Assembly (NCBI RefSeq): GCF_026125785.1
Contig: NZ_JAHCKL010000007.1
Span: 124,001-188,000 of the forward strand
DNA length: 64,000 nt
From: Hydrogenophaga sp.
GTDB lineage: Bacteria > Pseudomonadota > Gammaproteobacteria > Burkholderiales > Burkholderiaceae_C
Reading direction: 5' to 3'
The position numbers and the translations under genes were made by a program. Positions 37,043 through 45,432 of this stretch are shown in pieces. Position 1 is the first letter of the stretch; every line of letters begins with the position of its first letter. The notes below the pieces were generated by a model that was given only the letters and a program-made list of their open reading frames with translations, did no database searches and was not told the origin of the DNA.

Positions 37043-38037
37043 GCGATCTTCTGGTCGATCGCACCAAAGAGGCTCTGGCCATCCTTGCCCTTCATCTCGA
37101 TGCGGATGGTGTCACCGTACTTCATGAACGCGGTGGAGGGTTTGCCATCCAGGATGGTCTCGATCGCCCGCTTCTCGGCGATGCAGCTGTAGCCCTTGGG
37201 CCATTCCTTGCGGCCGTCGATCTCGACGCCCTTGTTGCTCACCGTCCCACTGCCCACGATGGAGCCCGCTCGCACGTTGCGTGTCTTGCCGATGTGGGCA
37301 ATGAGTTGGCCAAAGTGAAACGTCATCTCGGGGCCGGCCTCGCACATGCCCACCTTGCGGCCGTTCCATGTGGACTGCAGGGTCAGGTGCACGCGGCCAC
37401 CCTGCCAGGCGTCACCCAGTTCGTCGGGCGTGATCGCCACCGGGCTGAACGCCGTGGCCGGCTTGCTCTGGAAGAAGCCAAAGCCCTTGGCCAGCTCGGC
37501 CGGAATCAGGTTGCGCAGTGAGACGTCGTTGGCCAGCATGAGCAGGCGGATGCCATCCAACGCCTGTTCCGGCGTGGTCCCCATCGGCACGTCACCGGTG
37601 ATGACCGCGATCTCCGCCTCGAAGTCGATGCCGAAGTCCTCGCTGGGGCAGACCACGTCGTCGCACGGGCCGATGAAGTCGTCGCTGCCGCCCTGGTACA
37701 TCAGCGGGTCGGTGTAGAAGGAATGCGGCACCTCGCTGTCGCGTGCGGCGCGCACCAGCTCCACGTGGTTGATGTAGGCCGAGCCATCGGCCCACTGGTA
37801 GGCGCGTGGCAGCGGCGCCATGCACTGCGCCGGGTCGAACGGGAAGGCGTGGCGCGCCTTGCCCTGGTTGAGGGTCACATACAGATCCTGCAACTGCGGG
37901 CTGATGAAGTTCCAGTCGTCCAGCGCCTGCTGCAGCTTGTGCGCGATGCCGGTCGCATAATGCGCCGTGCTCAGGTCGCGGGAAACCACCACCAGTTGTC
38001 CGTCGCGCGAGCCGTCTTTGTAAGTGGCGAGTTTCAT
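36994..38037 (-). CDS. fumarylacetoacetate hydrolase family protein
   Basis: 347 aa, cytoplasmic FAH fold. The active-site region is intact: DFEAEIAVITGDVP (metal Glu), MLANDVSLRNLIPAE, GFGFFQSKPATAFSPVAITPDEL, and GSGTVSNKGVEIDGRKEWPKGYSCIAEKR. It is close to the bacterial fumarylacetoacetases of tyrosine/homogentisate breakdown, but a related acylpyruvase activity is possible. The start ATG has GGAG 9 nt upstream. The last 16 residues (APPRSAAAQVAAPRGG) and the stop are encoded by the GC-rich repeat, replacing whatever native end existed. Divergent from an IclR-family regulator with a shared palindromic operator region. Confidence 0.9.
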   Translation of the reverse strand: MKLATYKDGSRDGQLVVVSRDLSTAHYATGIAHKLQQALDDWNFISPQLQDLYVTLNQGKARHAFPFDPAQCMAPLPRAYQWADGSAYINHVELVRAARDSEVPHSFYTDPLMYQGGSDDFIGPCDDVVCPSEDFGIDFEAEIAVITGDVPMGTTPEQALDGIRLLMLANDVSLRNLIPAELAKGFGFFQSKPATAFSPVAITPDELGDAWQGGRVHLTLQSTWNGRKVGMCEAGPEMTFHFGQLIAHIGKTRNVRAGSIVGSGTVSNKGVEIDGRKEWPKGYSCIAEKRAIETILDGKPSTAFMKYGDTIRIEMKGKDGQSLFGAIDQKIAPPRSAAAQVAAPRGG

Positions 38038-38113
38038 GTGCAAGTCTCCTGCTGCCGTGGGTTGGATGGAAAGCATTCTGCCCCCGGGGGGAGGGCCATG
38101 CGCGGCTCACCAT

Positions 38114-38145
38114 TACGGATAGTGAAACCGGTTAACCTATGCGTA
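38114..38145. promoter_or_regulatory. inverted repeat in FAH-IclR divergent region
   Basis: A 32-bp imperfect palindrome centred at 38129.5: outer arms TACGGATAG and CTATGCGTA (8 of 9 matching) and a concentric inner AACCGGTT. It lies between the divergent FAH (38037) and IclR-type (38224) genes, where an IclR-family regulator would normally bind. Binding is inferred from symmetry and position only. Confidence 0.5.
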
Positions 38146-38223
38146 AATCCGGATTCTAGACCATTGCCGGCATCAGGAACCTGAACAGCCGTCCACCGTC
38201 CAACCCCTGTGCTTCACGCCACC

Positions 38224-39117
38224 ATGCCCACCCGCCCCCGCGACACCGGAACCCCCCGCTCTCCCGCACCCGATGCCAGCGAGCGCGACGACGCCGAACC
38301 GTTGCGCGCGGGCATCCAGTCGGTCGAGGTCGGGTTCGAGTTGCTGGACGCGCTCTCCCAAGCCACTGGTGCACTGATGCTGCGCGACCTGGCCGCCGCC
38401 GCCGGCATGAGCGCGGCCAAGGCGCACCGCTACCTGGTGAGCTTCCAGCGCATGGGTCTGGTCATGCAGGACCCGCTCAGTACCCGTTACGACCTGGGTC
38501 CCGCCGCCCTGCGCCTGGGGCTGGCGAGCCTGTCGCGCATCGACGCGGTGCGGCTGGCCCGTGCGCGCATCGACACCCTGCTCACGGAAACCGGGCACAC
38601 GCTGGCCATAGCGGTCTGGGGCAACCAGGGGCCGACCATGGTGCACTGGGTCGAAGCACCCCAGTCGGTGCCCGTGACGCTGCGCCTGGGCGACGTGATG
38701 CCACTGCTCACCTCGGCCACGGGCCGCTGCTTTGCCGCCTTCATGGGCGACAAGGAACGCGACATGCAGCGCATGGCGCCCATGATCCGCAACGAGCTCG
38801 CCCAGGTGAAGAACCTGCCCCGCACCGGTCTGCCGCTGGTCGACGTGCCGCAGACGCCGCAGGAAGTCCAGGCGGTGCTGGACGAAACCCGCCGCCGTGG
38901 CCTGGCCCGCGTGGTGCACAGCCTGCTGCCCGGAGTCGGCGGCTTCTGTGCCCCGGTATTCGACGCCCAGGGCCGCCTGGCACTGGGCCTGGTGGTGCTG
39001 GGCTCGGTCGCCACCCTGGACACCGATTGGGACGGCGCCACCGCCACCGCCCTGCTGCGCTGCGCCCACCAACTGAGCGCCGACCTGGGCCATTCCGCCA
39101 CGGCGCCGCCCGCCTGA
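38224..39117 (+). CDS. IclR-family transcriptional regulator
   Basis: 297 aa. A roughly 35-residue basic/Pro-rich N-terminal tail precedes the winged HTH (about 38-95: VGFELLDALSQATGALMLRDLAAAAGMSAAKAHRYLVSFQRMGLV). The C-terminal effector domain (about 110-290) includes AIAVWGNQGPTMVHWVEAP, LTSATGRCFAAFM and VVHSLLPGVGGFCAPVFDAQG. The start is ATG 38224; a GTG at 38209 adds five residues. It is divergent from the FAH gene, so it likely controls aromatic/tyrosine catabolism. The following DUF3108 gene begins one base after the stop. Confidence 0.9.
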   Translation: MPTRPRDTGTPRSPAPDASERDDAEPLRAGIQSVEVGFELLDALSQATGALMLRDLAAAAGMSAAKAHRYLVSFQRMGLVMQDPLSTRYDLGPAALRLGLASLSRIDAVRLARARIDTLLTETGHTLAIAVWGNQGPTMVHWVEAPQSVPVTLRLGDVMPLLTSATGRCFAAFMGDKERDMQRMAPMIRNELAQVKNLPRTGLPLVDVPQTPQEVQAVLDETRRRGLARVVHSLLPGVGGFCAPVFDAQGRLALGLVVLGSVATLDTDWDGATATALLRCAHQLSADLGHSATAPPA

Positions 39118-39118
39118 C

Positions 39119-40303
39119 GTGACCACCGCGCCCAGCCCCACCCCTCTCCTGAAGCCGCGCCGCTCCACAGTGCTGGGCCTGGGGGCGGTCGTGCTGCTCG
39201 CGCATCTGGTGCTGTTGAACGGCGGCCTGCCAGACCTGTCGGCCGCACCGGCGTCCACGCCTCCCCCTGTGCAACCGGCCCTTGCGCCAACCGCCACCAC
39301 CCACGGCGCCACGGCGCCCGCACCGGTACCGGTCGCGCGCGTCAGCACCGTGCGTTGGATCAGTCCGCGGCCGGTAGTGGCGCAGGCGCCCGAGCCTGTG
39401 CCCCTTGCGGTAGCGGCCAGGCCGTCCTCCCCACGCAAGCCGGCCACGCCCACCCGTCCGGCGGCAAGCGCCGAGCTGGCGCCTCCGGCACCAGCGTGGG
39501 CAGAGCCCGCACCGTCTGAAACCGAGGCCCAGCCAGAGCCAGCCGTTGTAGCGGCGGCGGCCGTCGAAGCCCCGCCGTCACCGCCCACCAGCGATGCGCT
39601 CCCGACAACAGCCATGGCCTCGGCGGCACCCCACACCGCCGGTCCAGCGGGTCCCGCGCTGCCACCCTCCCTTCCTCCACCTTCGGCCCGGCTGCAGTTC
39701 GAGGTCCGGGGATCGGTGCGTGGCAACCCCTACCACGCCAGCGGTACGCTGGACTGGCAGCATGGCCAGAGCCGGTACGACGCGCGCATGGAGGTGCGGA
39801 TCTTCCTGCTGGGCAGCCGGGTGCAGACCAGCAGCGGCCAGGTGGGTCCAGAAGGGCTGCTGCCCGAACGCTTTGCCGACAAGGCGCGCAGCGAGCGCGC
39901 GGCGCACTTCGAACGCGACCAGCACCGCATCCGCTTCAGCTCCAATGCACCGCAGGCGGAGCTGCAACCGGGCGCCCAGGACCGGCTGAGCCTGTTCTTT
40001 CAGATCGCCGGGCTGCTGCACGCCAGGCCACAGGCCTACGCCGCCGGGCAGGTCATCGAGATGCAAGTCGCGGGCACAGGGGATGCGGAAACATGGCGTT
40101 TCCAGGTGGGAGAGGAGAGCACGCTGAGCCTGCCCGCGGGCGAACTGCGGGCCCGGCATGTCGTTCGCCTGCCGCGCAAGGAGTTCGACAGCACGGTGGA
40201 AATGTGGCTGGCACCGAGCCTGAACCACCTGCCCGTGCGCCTGCGCGTGACACAGCCCAACGGCGACACGGCGGACCAGCAACTCAGCGAGATGCCGGGT
40301 TGA
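39119..40303 (+). CDS. DUF3108 domain protein with long Pro/Ala linker
   Basis: 394 aa. A membrane anchor (STVLGLGAVVLLAHLVLLNGG) near the N-terminus is followed by about 140 residues of Ala/Pro-rich low-complexity sequence (TonB-like spanning region). The C-terminal DUF3108 domain (about 190-394) contains YDARMEVRIFLLGSRVQTSSGQVGPEGLLPERFADK and the LPAGELRARHVVRLPRKEFDSTVEMWLAP strand. Likely periplasmic, crossing the envelope; the function is not established. It starts at GTG 39119, right after the IclR stop, so the two genes are translationally linked although functionally different. Confidence 0.83.
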   Translation: MTTAPSPTPLLKPRRSTVLGLGAVVLLAHLVLLNGGLPDLSAAPASTPPPVQPALAPTATTHGATAPAPVPVARVSTVRWISPRPVVAQAPEPVPLAVAARPSSPRKPATPTRPAASAELAPPAPAWAEPAPSETEAQPEPAVVAAAAVEAPPSPPTSDALPTTAMASAAPHTAGPAGPALPPSLPPPSARLQFEVRGSVRGNPYHASGTLDWQHGQSRYDARMEVRIFLLGSRVQTSSGQVGPEGLLPERFADKARSERAAHFERDQHRIRFSSNAPQAELQPGAQDRLSLFFQIAGLLHARPQAYAAGQVIEMQVAGTGDAETWRFQVGEESTLSLPAGELRARHVVRLPRKEFDSTVEMWLAPSLNHLPVRLRVTQPNGDTADQQLSEMPG

Positions 40304-40464
40304 GCACCCGGCCCGCGTCCGCGCTTTGTGCCGAAAAAGACACGCCTCTTGAAGTCCAGCGCCCCGCAACCATGTAAAGCTCGTTCCCGTTCTCATTCCA
40401 GCGGGGTTTTGCCGATATAAGTTCATCAGGAACGCAGGTTTTTGTTTTCAAGGATATTTCAGTC

Positions 40465-40749
40465 ATGAACATGCTCTACGACTCGGAAGCCTTCGCTGTG
40501 GTCCACATCCTTGCCAACGCCCCCGCCGAGGGCGAAGACAAGGCGGCCGACGGCCCGCAGATTCCACGCCACGGTTTCGAGATCGTGGACAAGCGCACGG
40601 GCAAAGAGGTCTACCTCGACGGCTCCTGGGCCGAGATGTTCCAGTTGCAGATCACCGCCTGGCAGCAGAACACGCCCTCGCAGGAAGAGGTGGAAGACAC
40701 GCTGGAAGGCTATGCCACGCTGGCGCAGATGCCGGTGGTCATGCATTGA
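40465..40749 (+). CDS. DUF3567 small protein
   Basis: 94 aa, acidic, conserved in Burkholderiales: MNMLYDSEAFAVVHILAN, then HGFEIVDKRTGKEVYLDGSWAEMFQLQITAWQQNTPSQEEVEDTLEGY. The role is unknown. The 161-bp upstream gap is unusually AT-rich for this window and contains candidate -10 elements (GATATAAG near 40414), so it likely has a strong promoter. A weak GGA lies upstream of the start. It ends at a good intrinsic terminator shared with the convergent AbrB-type gene. Confidence 0.85.
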   Translation: MNMLYDSEAFAVVHILANAPAEGEDKAADGPQIPRHGFEIVDKRTGKEVYLDGSWAEMFQLQITAWQQNTPSQEEVEDTLEGYATLAQMPVVMH

Positions 40750-40783
40750 GCAGTCTGCGGACGAGACGCTCTCCCCCCGCCAC

Positions 40784-40812
40784 AGCCCGGACCATGCCGG
40801 GCTTTTCTTTTT
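40784..40812. terminator. intrinsic terminator after DUF3567 gene
   Basis: Stem AGCCCGG (40784-40790) with CCGGGCT (40797-40803), loop ACCATG, followed by TTTTCTTTTT. It serves the plus-strand DUF3567 gene and reaches the stop codon of the convergent AbrB-type gene. Confidence 0.9.
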
Positions 40813-41896
40813 ATGCCTTGCGGTAGCGCCAGCGGTAGAAGGGTTCGGCCAGGATCAGCACCGCGACCAGGCGGCAGACCTGGAAGGCGGTGACCACGGG
40901 CACGCCCAGTTGCAGCACCTTGGCGGTGATGGACATTTCGGCGATGCCGCCCGGCGAGGTGCCCAGCACCAGGGTGGCAACGTGCAGGCCGGTGAGCCGG
41001 GACATCAGCCAGGCGAAGCCGGCGCACAAGGCCATCATGCAGAAGCTGCCCAGCGCCACCGAGGCCAGCCAGCGGGGTGCCGTATGGACGAAAGCCGGCG
41101 TGAAACGCACGCCCAGGCTCACCCCGATGACGAGTTGCGCCGCGTTGGACAGGCCCTGCGGCACAGCCGACAAGTTCACGCCCAAGAGCGTCAGCACCAT
41201 GGTCACCACCAGCGCCCCCATGAACCAGGGGTTGGCCCGGCCCAGGCGCTGCATCGCCAGCGCGCCCAGCAAGGTCAGGCCGGCCAGCAGCGCGAGGCCC
41301 GCAGGCTGCACGTCACGGATGGCGGGAGGCAGCGTGTCCAGGCCGCGCATGCCCCAGAACTGCATCGCAAAGGGAATGGTCACCGTCACCAGCAGCACGC
41401 GCAGGCTGTGTGCGGCGGCCACGAGATCGGTGCGCGCACCGGCACGCTCGGCGATCAAGGTCATCTCCGAGGCCCCACCGATGGCGCTGGCGAAATAGGT
41501 GGTGCTGCGCAACTGACCTGCTGGCAAGGCCGCGAGGTGGCCGGCGTGCAGGCGGGCCAGCCAGGCACCAAACACCAGGCCCAGCGCCAGCGCCCAGGCA
41601 ATGCCCAGGCCGATGGCCCACCACAGGCTGGCCACCAAGCGCCCGACCTCGGGCGTGAAATACAGCCCCAGCGCCACGCCAATCACCCATTGCCCCGCGT
41701 TGCGCAGCGGCGTCCAGCTCTCGGTCGGCGCCCCCGCCATGGACGACACCGAGGTCGCCAGCAGCGGGCCGATCATCCAGGGTATGGGCGTGTGCAACCA
41801 GACGCACAACAACGCGGCGGCCAAGGCAAGAAACAGGGTCAGCAACACGCGCGGCCAGGACGCTGGCCGCCACGCGGATGAAAACGGCGCAGGCAT
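40811..41896 (-). CDS. AbrB-type membrane protein (ammonia monooxygenase-regulator/transport family)
   Basis: 361 aa with ten or so predicted helices in two similar halves, each carrying the AbrB duplication signature (PWMIGPLLATSVSS; NPWFMGALVVTMVLT; LGTSPGGIAEMSITAKVLQLGVPVVTAFQVCRLVAVL). This pfam05145 family was first named AbrB in an ammonia monooxygenase context, but is now usually viewed as a small-molecule membrane transporter; the substrate is unknown. It is single, with its own promoter region between it and divergent chaN (35-bp gap). Confidence 0.86.
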   Translation of the reverse strand: MPAPFSSAWRPASWPRVLLTLFLALAAALLCVWLHTPIPWMIGPLLATSVSSMAGAPTESWTPLRNAGQWVIGVALGLYFTPEVGRLVASLWWAIGLGIAWALALGLVFGAWLARLHAGHLAALPAGQLRSTTYFASAIGGASEMTLIAERAGARTDLVAAAHSLRVLLVTVTIPFAMQFWGMRGLDTLPPAIRDVQPAGLALLAGLTLLGALAMQRLGRANPWFMGALVVTMVLTLLGVNLSAVPQGLSNAAQLVIGVSLGVRFTPAFVHTAPRWLASVALGSFCMMALCAGFAWLMSRLTGLHVATLVLGTSPGGIAEMSITAKVLQLGVPVVTAFQVCRLVAVLILAEPFYRWRYRKA

Positions 41897-41919
41897 TCGG
41901 ATTCGGCTGGGACGGGCGA

Positions 41920-41925
41920 TAGTAT
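41920..41925 (+). promoter_or_regulatory. -10-like hexamer directly before chaN
   Basis: TAGTAT ends 6 nt before the ChaN ATG (41932) with no Shine-Dalgarno in the spacer, matching the leaderless layout at tsaB, pyrF and uvrA. Confidence 0.4.
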
Positions 41926-41931
41926 CCTCGC

Positions 41932-42741
41932 ATGCGCTTTCAAACTGCTGTCTCCCTGGTCATGGCCGCCGGCCTGCTGGTCGCCTGTGCCCAGAAACCC
42001 CTGCCACCCTCGGTGCCCGCCTTGCTGGCGCAGGTGCTGCCGACCCCGGTGCTGCTGCTGGGCGAGCAGCATGACGCCTCCGAGCACCAGGCGCTGCAGC
42101 GCGACGTGGTGCTGGCTCTGGCGCAGCGCGGCCAGTTGCAGGCACTGGTGATGGAGATGGCCGAGCAAGGCCGCAGCACCCAGGGTCTGCCGCGCGATGC
42201 GGATGAGGCGCGCGTGCGCGAGGCCCTGGGCTGGACGGACCAGAGCGGCTGGCCCTGGCCGGTGTATGGCCCTGTGGTGATGGCCGCGGTGCGGCAGGGC
42301 GTTCCGGTCTTCGGTGGCAACCTGCCGCGCGCGCGCATGCGCGATGCGATGCGCGATGCAACGCTGGATGGGCGGGTGGCCGACCGTGTGCTGCGGCAGC
42401 AGCAGGATGGCATCCGCGACAGCCACTGCGGCCTGCTGCCTGAGACCCAGATCGCGCCGATGACGCGCATCCAGCTCGCACGGGACCAGGCCATGGCGCA
42501 GACCGTGGTGCAGGCGCTGGCCCCCGGCAAGACGGTCGTTCTGGTGGCGGGCAATGGCCATGTGCGCCGCGACCTGGGGGTGCCCCTGCACCTGCCGCCG
42601 GGGCAGGACTACCGTGTGGTGATGGCCCAGGCGGGCGACAACGCCGTGGCCGGACAACCGAACGATGCGGTCTGGCGCACCCCGCCGCTGCCCGCGCGCG
42701 ACCACTGCGCCGAACTGCGCCAGAGCATGCCGGCCCGCTGA
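41932..42741 (+). CDS. ChaN-family heme-binding lipoprotein
   Basis: 269 aa. Lipoprotein signal with lipobox LVAC (Cys about residue 19). The ChaN core includes VLLLGEQHDASEHQALQRDVVL (the LGExHD motif), the GQLQALVMEMAEQ strand, and VVLVAGNGHVRRDLGVPLHL near the C-terminus. ChaN dimers bind cofacial hemes and function in iron/heme uptake in Campylobacter. No heme transport genes are adjacent. It is convergent with the transaminase gene, 9 bp apart. Confidence 0.87.
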   Translation: MRFQTAVSLVMAAGLLVACAQKPLPPSVPALLAQVLPTPVLLLGEQHDASEHQALQRDVVLALAQRGQLQALVMEMAEQGRSTQGLPRDADEARVREALGWTDQSGWPWPVYGPVVMAAVRQGVPVFGGNLPRARMRDAMRDATLDGRVADRVLRQQQDGIRDSHCGLLPETQIAPMTRIQLARDQAMAQTVVQALAPGKTVVLVAGNGHVRRDLGVPLHLPPGQDYRVVMAQAGDNAVAGQPNDAVWRTPPLPARDHCAELRQSMPAR

Positions 42742-42750
42742 GGCGCGCGG

Positions 42751-44091
42751 TCAGGCCACGCGCTTGATGGCGTCGGCCAGGGTGCCGACCATGGTCTCGA
42801 TCTGGCCGCGCTCGACGATGAAGGGCGGCGCAAACACCAGGTTGTCGCCAGCGTTGCGCACCAGCACGCCGCGGTGGAAACAGTCCAGGAACACGTCGTA
42901 GGCGCGCTTGCCGGGCAGGCCCGGCAGGGACGCCAGCTCCACGGCGGCGGCCAGGCCGTAGCTGCGGATGCCGATCACGTTGGGCAGCCCCTTGAGCGCC
43001 GCATGCATGGCGTCACCCAGCACCGGCGCCATCTGGCCCGCGCGCTCGAACAGCTGCTCCTCGCGGAACAGGTCCAGCGTGGCGATGGTGGCGGCGCAGG
43101 CCACCGGATGGCCGGAGTAGGTGTAGCCATGGAAGAACTCGATGGCGTGTTCGGGAGCGGAACCGTGCGCCCCCATCATGGCGTCGTAGATGCGGTCGCT
43201 GCACACGACGCCGCCCAGCGGAATCACGCCGTTGGTGACGGCCTTGGCGAAGTTGAGCATGTCCGGCTGCACGCCGTAGTGGTCGGCGGCGAAGGCCGTG
43301 CCCAGGCGGCCGAAGCCGGTGATGACTTCATCGAAGATCAGCAGGATGCCGTGCCGGTCGCAGATCTCGCGCAACCGCTTCAGGTAGCCCTGGGGCGGCA
43401 CGTACCAGCCGGCGCTGCCGGCCACCGGCTCGACGATCACGGCGGCCACGTTGCTGGGGTCGTGCAGCGGCAGGATGCGGTTCTCCAGTTCGAGCAGCGG
43501 ATCCTCGGTCCAGACCGGCTCCGTGTTGTGCACGTAGGCATGGTTGACCGGGTCGTGGATGAACCGCAGATGGTCCACGCGCGGCAGCAGCGCGGCGCCG
43601 TACACCTTGCGGTTGGCCGGAATGCCGCCCACGCTCATGCCGCCAAAACCGACCCCGTGGTAGCCGCGCTCGCGACCGATGAAGATATTGCGATGGCCCT
43701 CGCCGCGCGCGCGGTGGTAGGCCAGCGCCACCTTCATCGAGGTGTCCGCCGCCTCCGAGCCGGAGTTGCAGAACAGCACCTTGTTCAGGTCGCCCGGCGC
43801 CATCGCGGCGATCATTTCCGCCGCCCTGAAGGCCTTGTCGTTGCTGGCGTTGAACGCGGTGGAATAGTCCAGCGTGTCGAGCTGGCGCTTGATCGCTTCG
43901 TTGATGGGCTTGCGGTTGTGGCCCGCGCCCACGCACCACAGGCTGGAGATGCCATCGATCACCTGGCGCCCGTCGTGGGTGGTGAAGTGCATGCCGTCGG
44001 CCGCCACGAAAACGCGCGGGTCCTTGTGGAAAGCACGGTTGGGGGTGAAGGGCAACCACTGGTTGTCCATGCGCAGGTCGTTGTAGGCCAT
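42751..44091 (-). CDS. omega-amino acid:pyruvate aminotransferase (class III)
   Basis: 446 aa PLP enzyme of fold type I. It starts MAYNDLRMDNQWLPFTPNRAFHKDPR, which matches the beta-alanine/omega-amino-acid:pyruvate transaminases. Key features are FCNSGSEAADTSMKVALAYHR, IVEPVAGSAGWYVPPQGY, LLIFDEVITGFGRLG (PLP Asp) and LNFAKAVTNGVIPLGGV (PLP Lys). Probable role: transamination of beta-alanine or other omega-amines with pyruvate; GABA or taurine are alternatives. The start ATG has GAGGAG 11 nt upstream; the longer in-frame start at 44166 is disfavoured. Divergent from purU. Confidence 0.9.
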   Translation of the reverse strand: MAYNDLRMDNQWLPFTPNRAFHKDPRVFVAADGMHFTTHDGRQVIDGISSLWCVGAGHNRKPINEAIKRQLDTLDYSTAFNASNDKAFRAAEMIAAMAPGDLNKVLFCNSGSEAADTSMKVALAYHRARGEGHRNIFIGRERGYHGVGFGGMSVGGIPANRKVYGAALLPRVDHLRFIHDPVNHAYVHNTEPVWTEDPLLELENRILPLHDPSNVAAVIVEPVAGSAGWYVPPQGYLKRLREICDRHGILLIFDEVITGFGRLGTAFAADHYGVQPDMLNFAKAVTNGVIPLGGVVCSDRIYDAMMGAHGSAPEHAIEFFHGYTYSGHPVACAATIATLDLFREEQLFERAGQMAPVLGDAMHAALKGLPNVIGIRSYGLAAAVELASLPGLPGKRAYDVFLDCFHRGVLVRNAGDNLVFAPPFIVERGQIETMVGTLADAIKRVA

Positions 44092-44219
44092 GGCGGGAAG
44101 TCTCCTCACACAAAAGTTTTCAGTCCGCGGATTGTGGCACCGGCGAAGACGCGCGCATGGCGCCACTGCGCGCGTTCGCGCCAGGGCCAGGGAAGCTCTG
44201 CTGCGACAATGCGCAGGTC

Positions 44220-45068
44220 ATGCAAAACACCTACGTCCTCACCCTCTCCTGCCAGGATCGCCCCGGCATCGTGCACGCCGTCTCCGGATTCCTGTTCGAG
44301 AACGGCGGCAACATCGAGGAAGCCGCGCAGTACAACGACCCCGACACCGGCCTTTTCTTCATGCGGGTGCAATTCGCCTGCGACCGGTTGCCGCAGGACG
44401 AACTGCGCCAGCGGCTGGAAGGCTTTGCCGCGCCCTTCGGCATGCGCCTGAGCCTGCACCCGCTGGCCGAGCCGATGCGCACCGTGCTCTTCGTGAGCAA
44501 GGAAGGCCACTGCCTCAACGACCTGCTGTTCCGCTGGAAGAGCGGCCTGCTGCCACTGGATATCCGGGCCATCGTGAGCAACCACCGCGACTTCTACCAG
44601 CTCGCCGCCAGCTACAACGTGCCCTTCCACCACATCCCGGTGACCGCGGCAACCAAGGACCAGGCCGAAGCGCGCCAACTGGAGATCATCCGCGGCGAAA
44701 GCGCCGAACTGGTGGTGCTGGCGCGCTACATGCAGATCCTGAGCAATGAGCTCTGCCGCGAACTCTCCGGCCGGGCCATCAACATCCACCACAGCTTCCT
44801 GCCCAGCTTCAAGGGCGCCAAGCCGTACTACCAGGCACACGACCGGGGCGTGAAGCTGATCGGCGCCACCGCCCACTACGTGACCGCCGACCTGGACGAA
44901 GGTCCGATCATCGAGCAGGACGTGGCCCGCGTGGACCACACCGACACCGTGGAAGACCTCACCGCACTCGGCCGCGACACCGAAAGCCAGGTCCTGGCCC
45001 GCGCCGTGAAGTGGCATGGCGAACACCGCGTGCTGCTCAACGGCCACAAGACCGTGGTGTTCAAGTGA
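44220..45068 (+). CDS. purU: formyltetrahydrofolate deformylase
   Basis: 282 aa. The N-terminal ACT domain (TLSCQDRPGIVHAVSGFLFENGGNIEEAAQY) senses Met/Gly ratio in E. coli PurU. The C-terminal formyltransferase-like catalytic domain has HRDFYQLAASYNVPFHHIPVT, ARYMQILSNELCRELSGRAINIHHSFLPSFKGAKPY (His/Asp catalytic area) and IGATAHYVTADLDEGPIIEQDV. It releases formate from 10-formyl-THF to balance one-carbon pools and feed PurT-type reactions. The start is ATG 44220; a -10-like GACAAT ends 9 nt before it. A tandem repeat array follows directly. Confidence 0.95.
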   Translation: MQNTYVLTLSCQDRPGIVHAVSGFLFENGGNIEEAAQYNDPDTGLFFMRVQFACDRLPQDELRQRLEGFAAPFGMRLSLHPLAEPMRTVLFVSKEGHCLNDLLFRWKSGLLPLDIRAIVSNHRDFYQLAASYNVPFHHIPVTAATKDQAEARQLEIIRGESAELVVLARYMQILSNELCRELSGRAINIHHSFLPSFKGAKPYYQAHDRGVKLIGATAHYVTADLDEGPIIEQDVARVDHTDTVEDLTALGRDTESQVLARAVKWHGEHRVLLNGHKTVVFK

Positions 45069-45082
45069 TACAACGCCCCGGA

Positions 45083-45431
45083 CAGCGGCGCAGCGCGGGG
45101 ACCACCCCCGGGCCGCCCCAAGGCAAGGTCAGCCCCCTCGGGAGGCAGCGACCCGCGCAGCGGTGGAGCGTGGGGGCCACCGACCCCGCCGCAGGGCCGC
45201 CCCAAGGTGGGGTCAGCCCCCTCGGGAGGCAGCGACCCGCGCAGCGGCGGAGCGTGGGGGCCACCGACCCCGCCGCCGGGCCGCCCCAAGGCGGGGTCAG
45301 CCCCCTCGGGGGGCAGCGACCCGCGCAGCGGTGGAGCGTGGGGGCCACCGACCCCGCCGCAGGGCCGCCCCAAGGCGGGGTCAGCCCCCTCGGGAGGCAG
45401 CGACCCGCGCAGCGGTGGAGCGTGGGGGCAA
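45083..45431. repeat. GC-rich tandem repeat array, 84-bp unit, four copies
   Basis: The landmark GAGCGTGGGGG recurs at 45166, 45250, 45334 and 45418, exactly 84 bp apart; the first copy starts near 45083 and is the most diverged. The unit is the reverse complement of the one at 18150 and has the same internal hairpins (GACCCCGCC...GGCGGGGTC; CCCCCTCGGGGG-type). It fills the 364-bp gap between purU and the LysR gene with no other content. Because 84 is a multiple of three and the unit has almost no stop codons, long 28-residue-repeat frames run through it that are not genes. Confidence 0.88.
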
Positions 45432-45432
45432 C

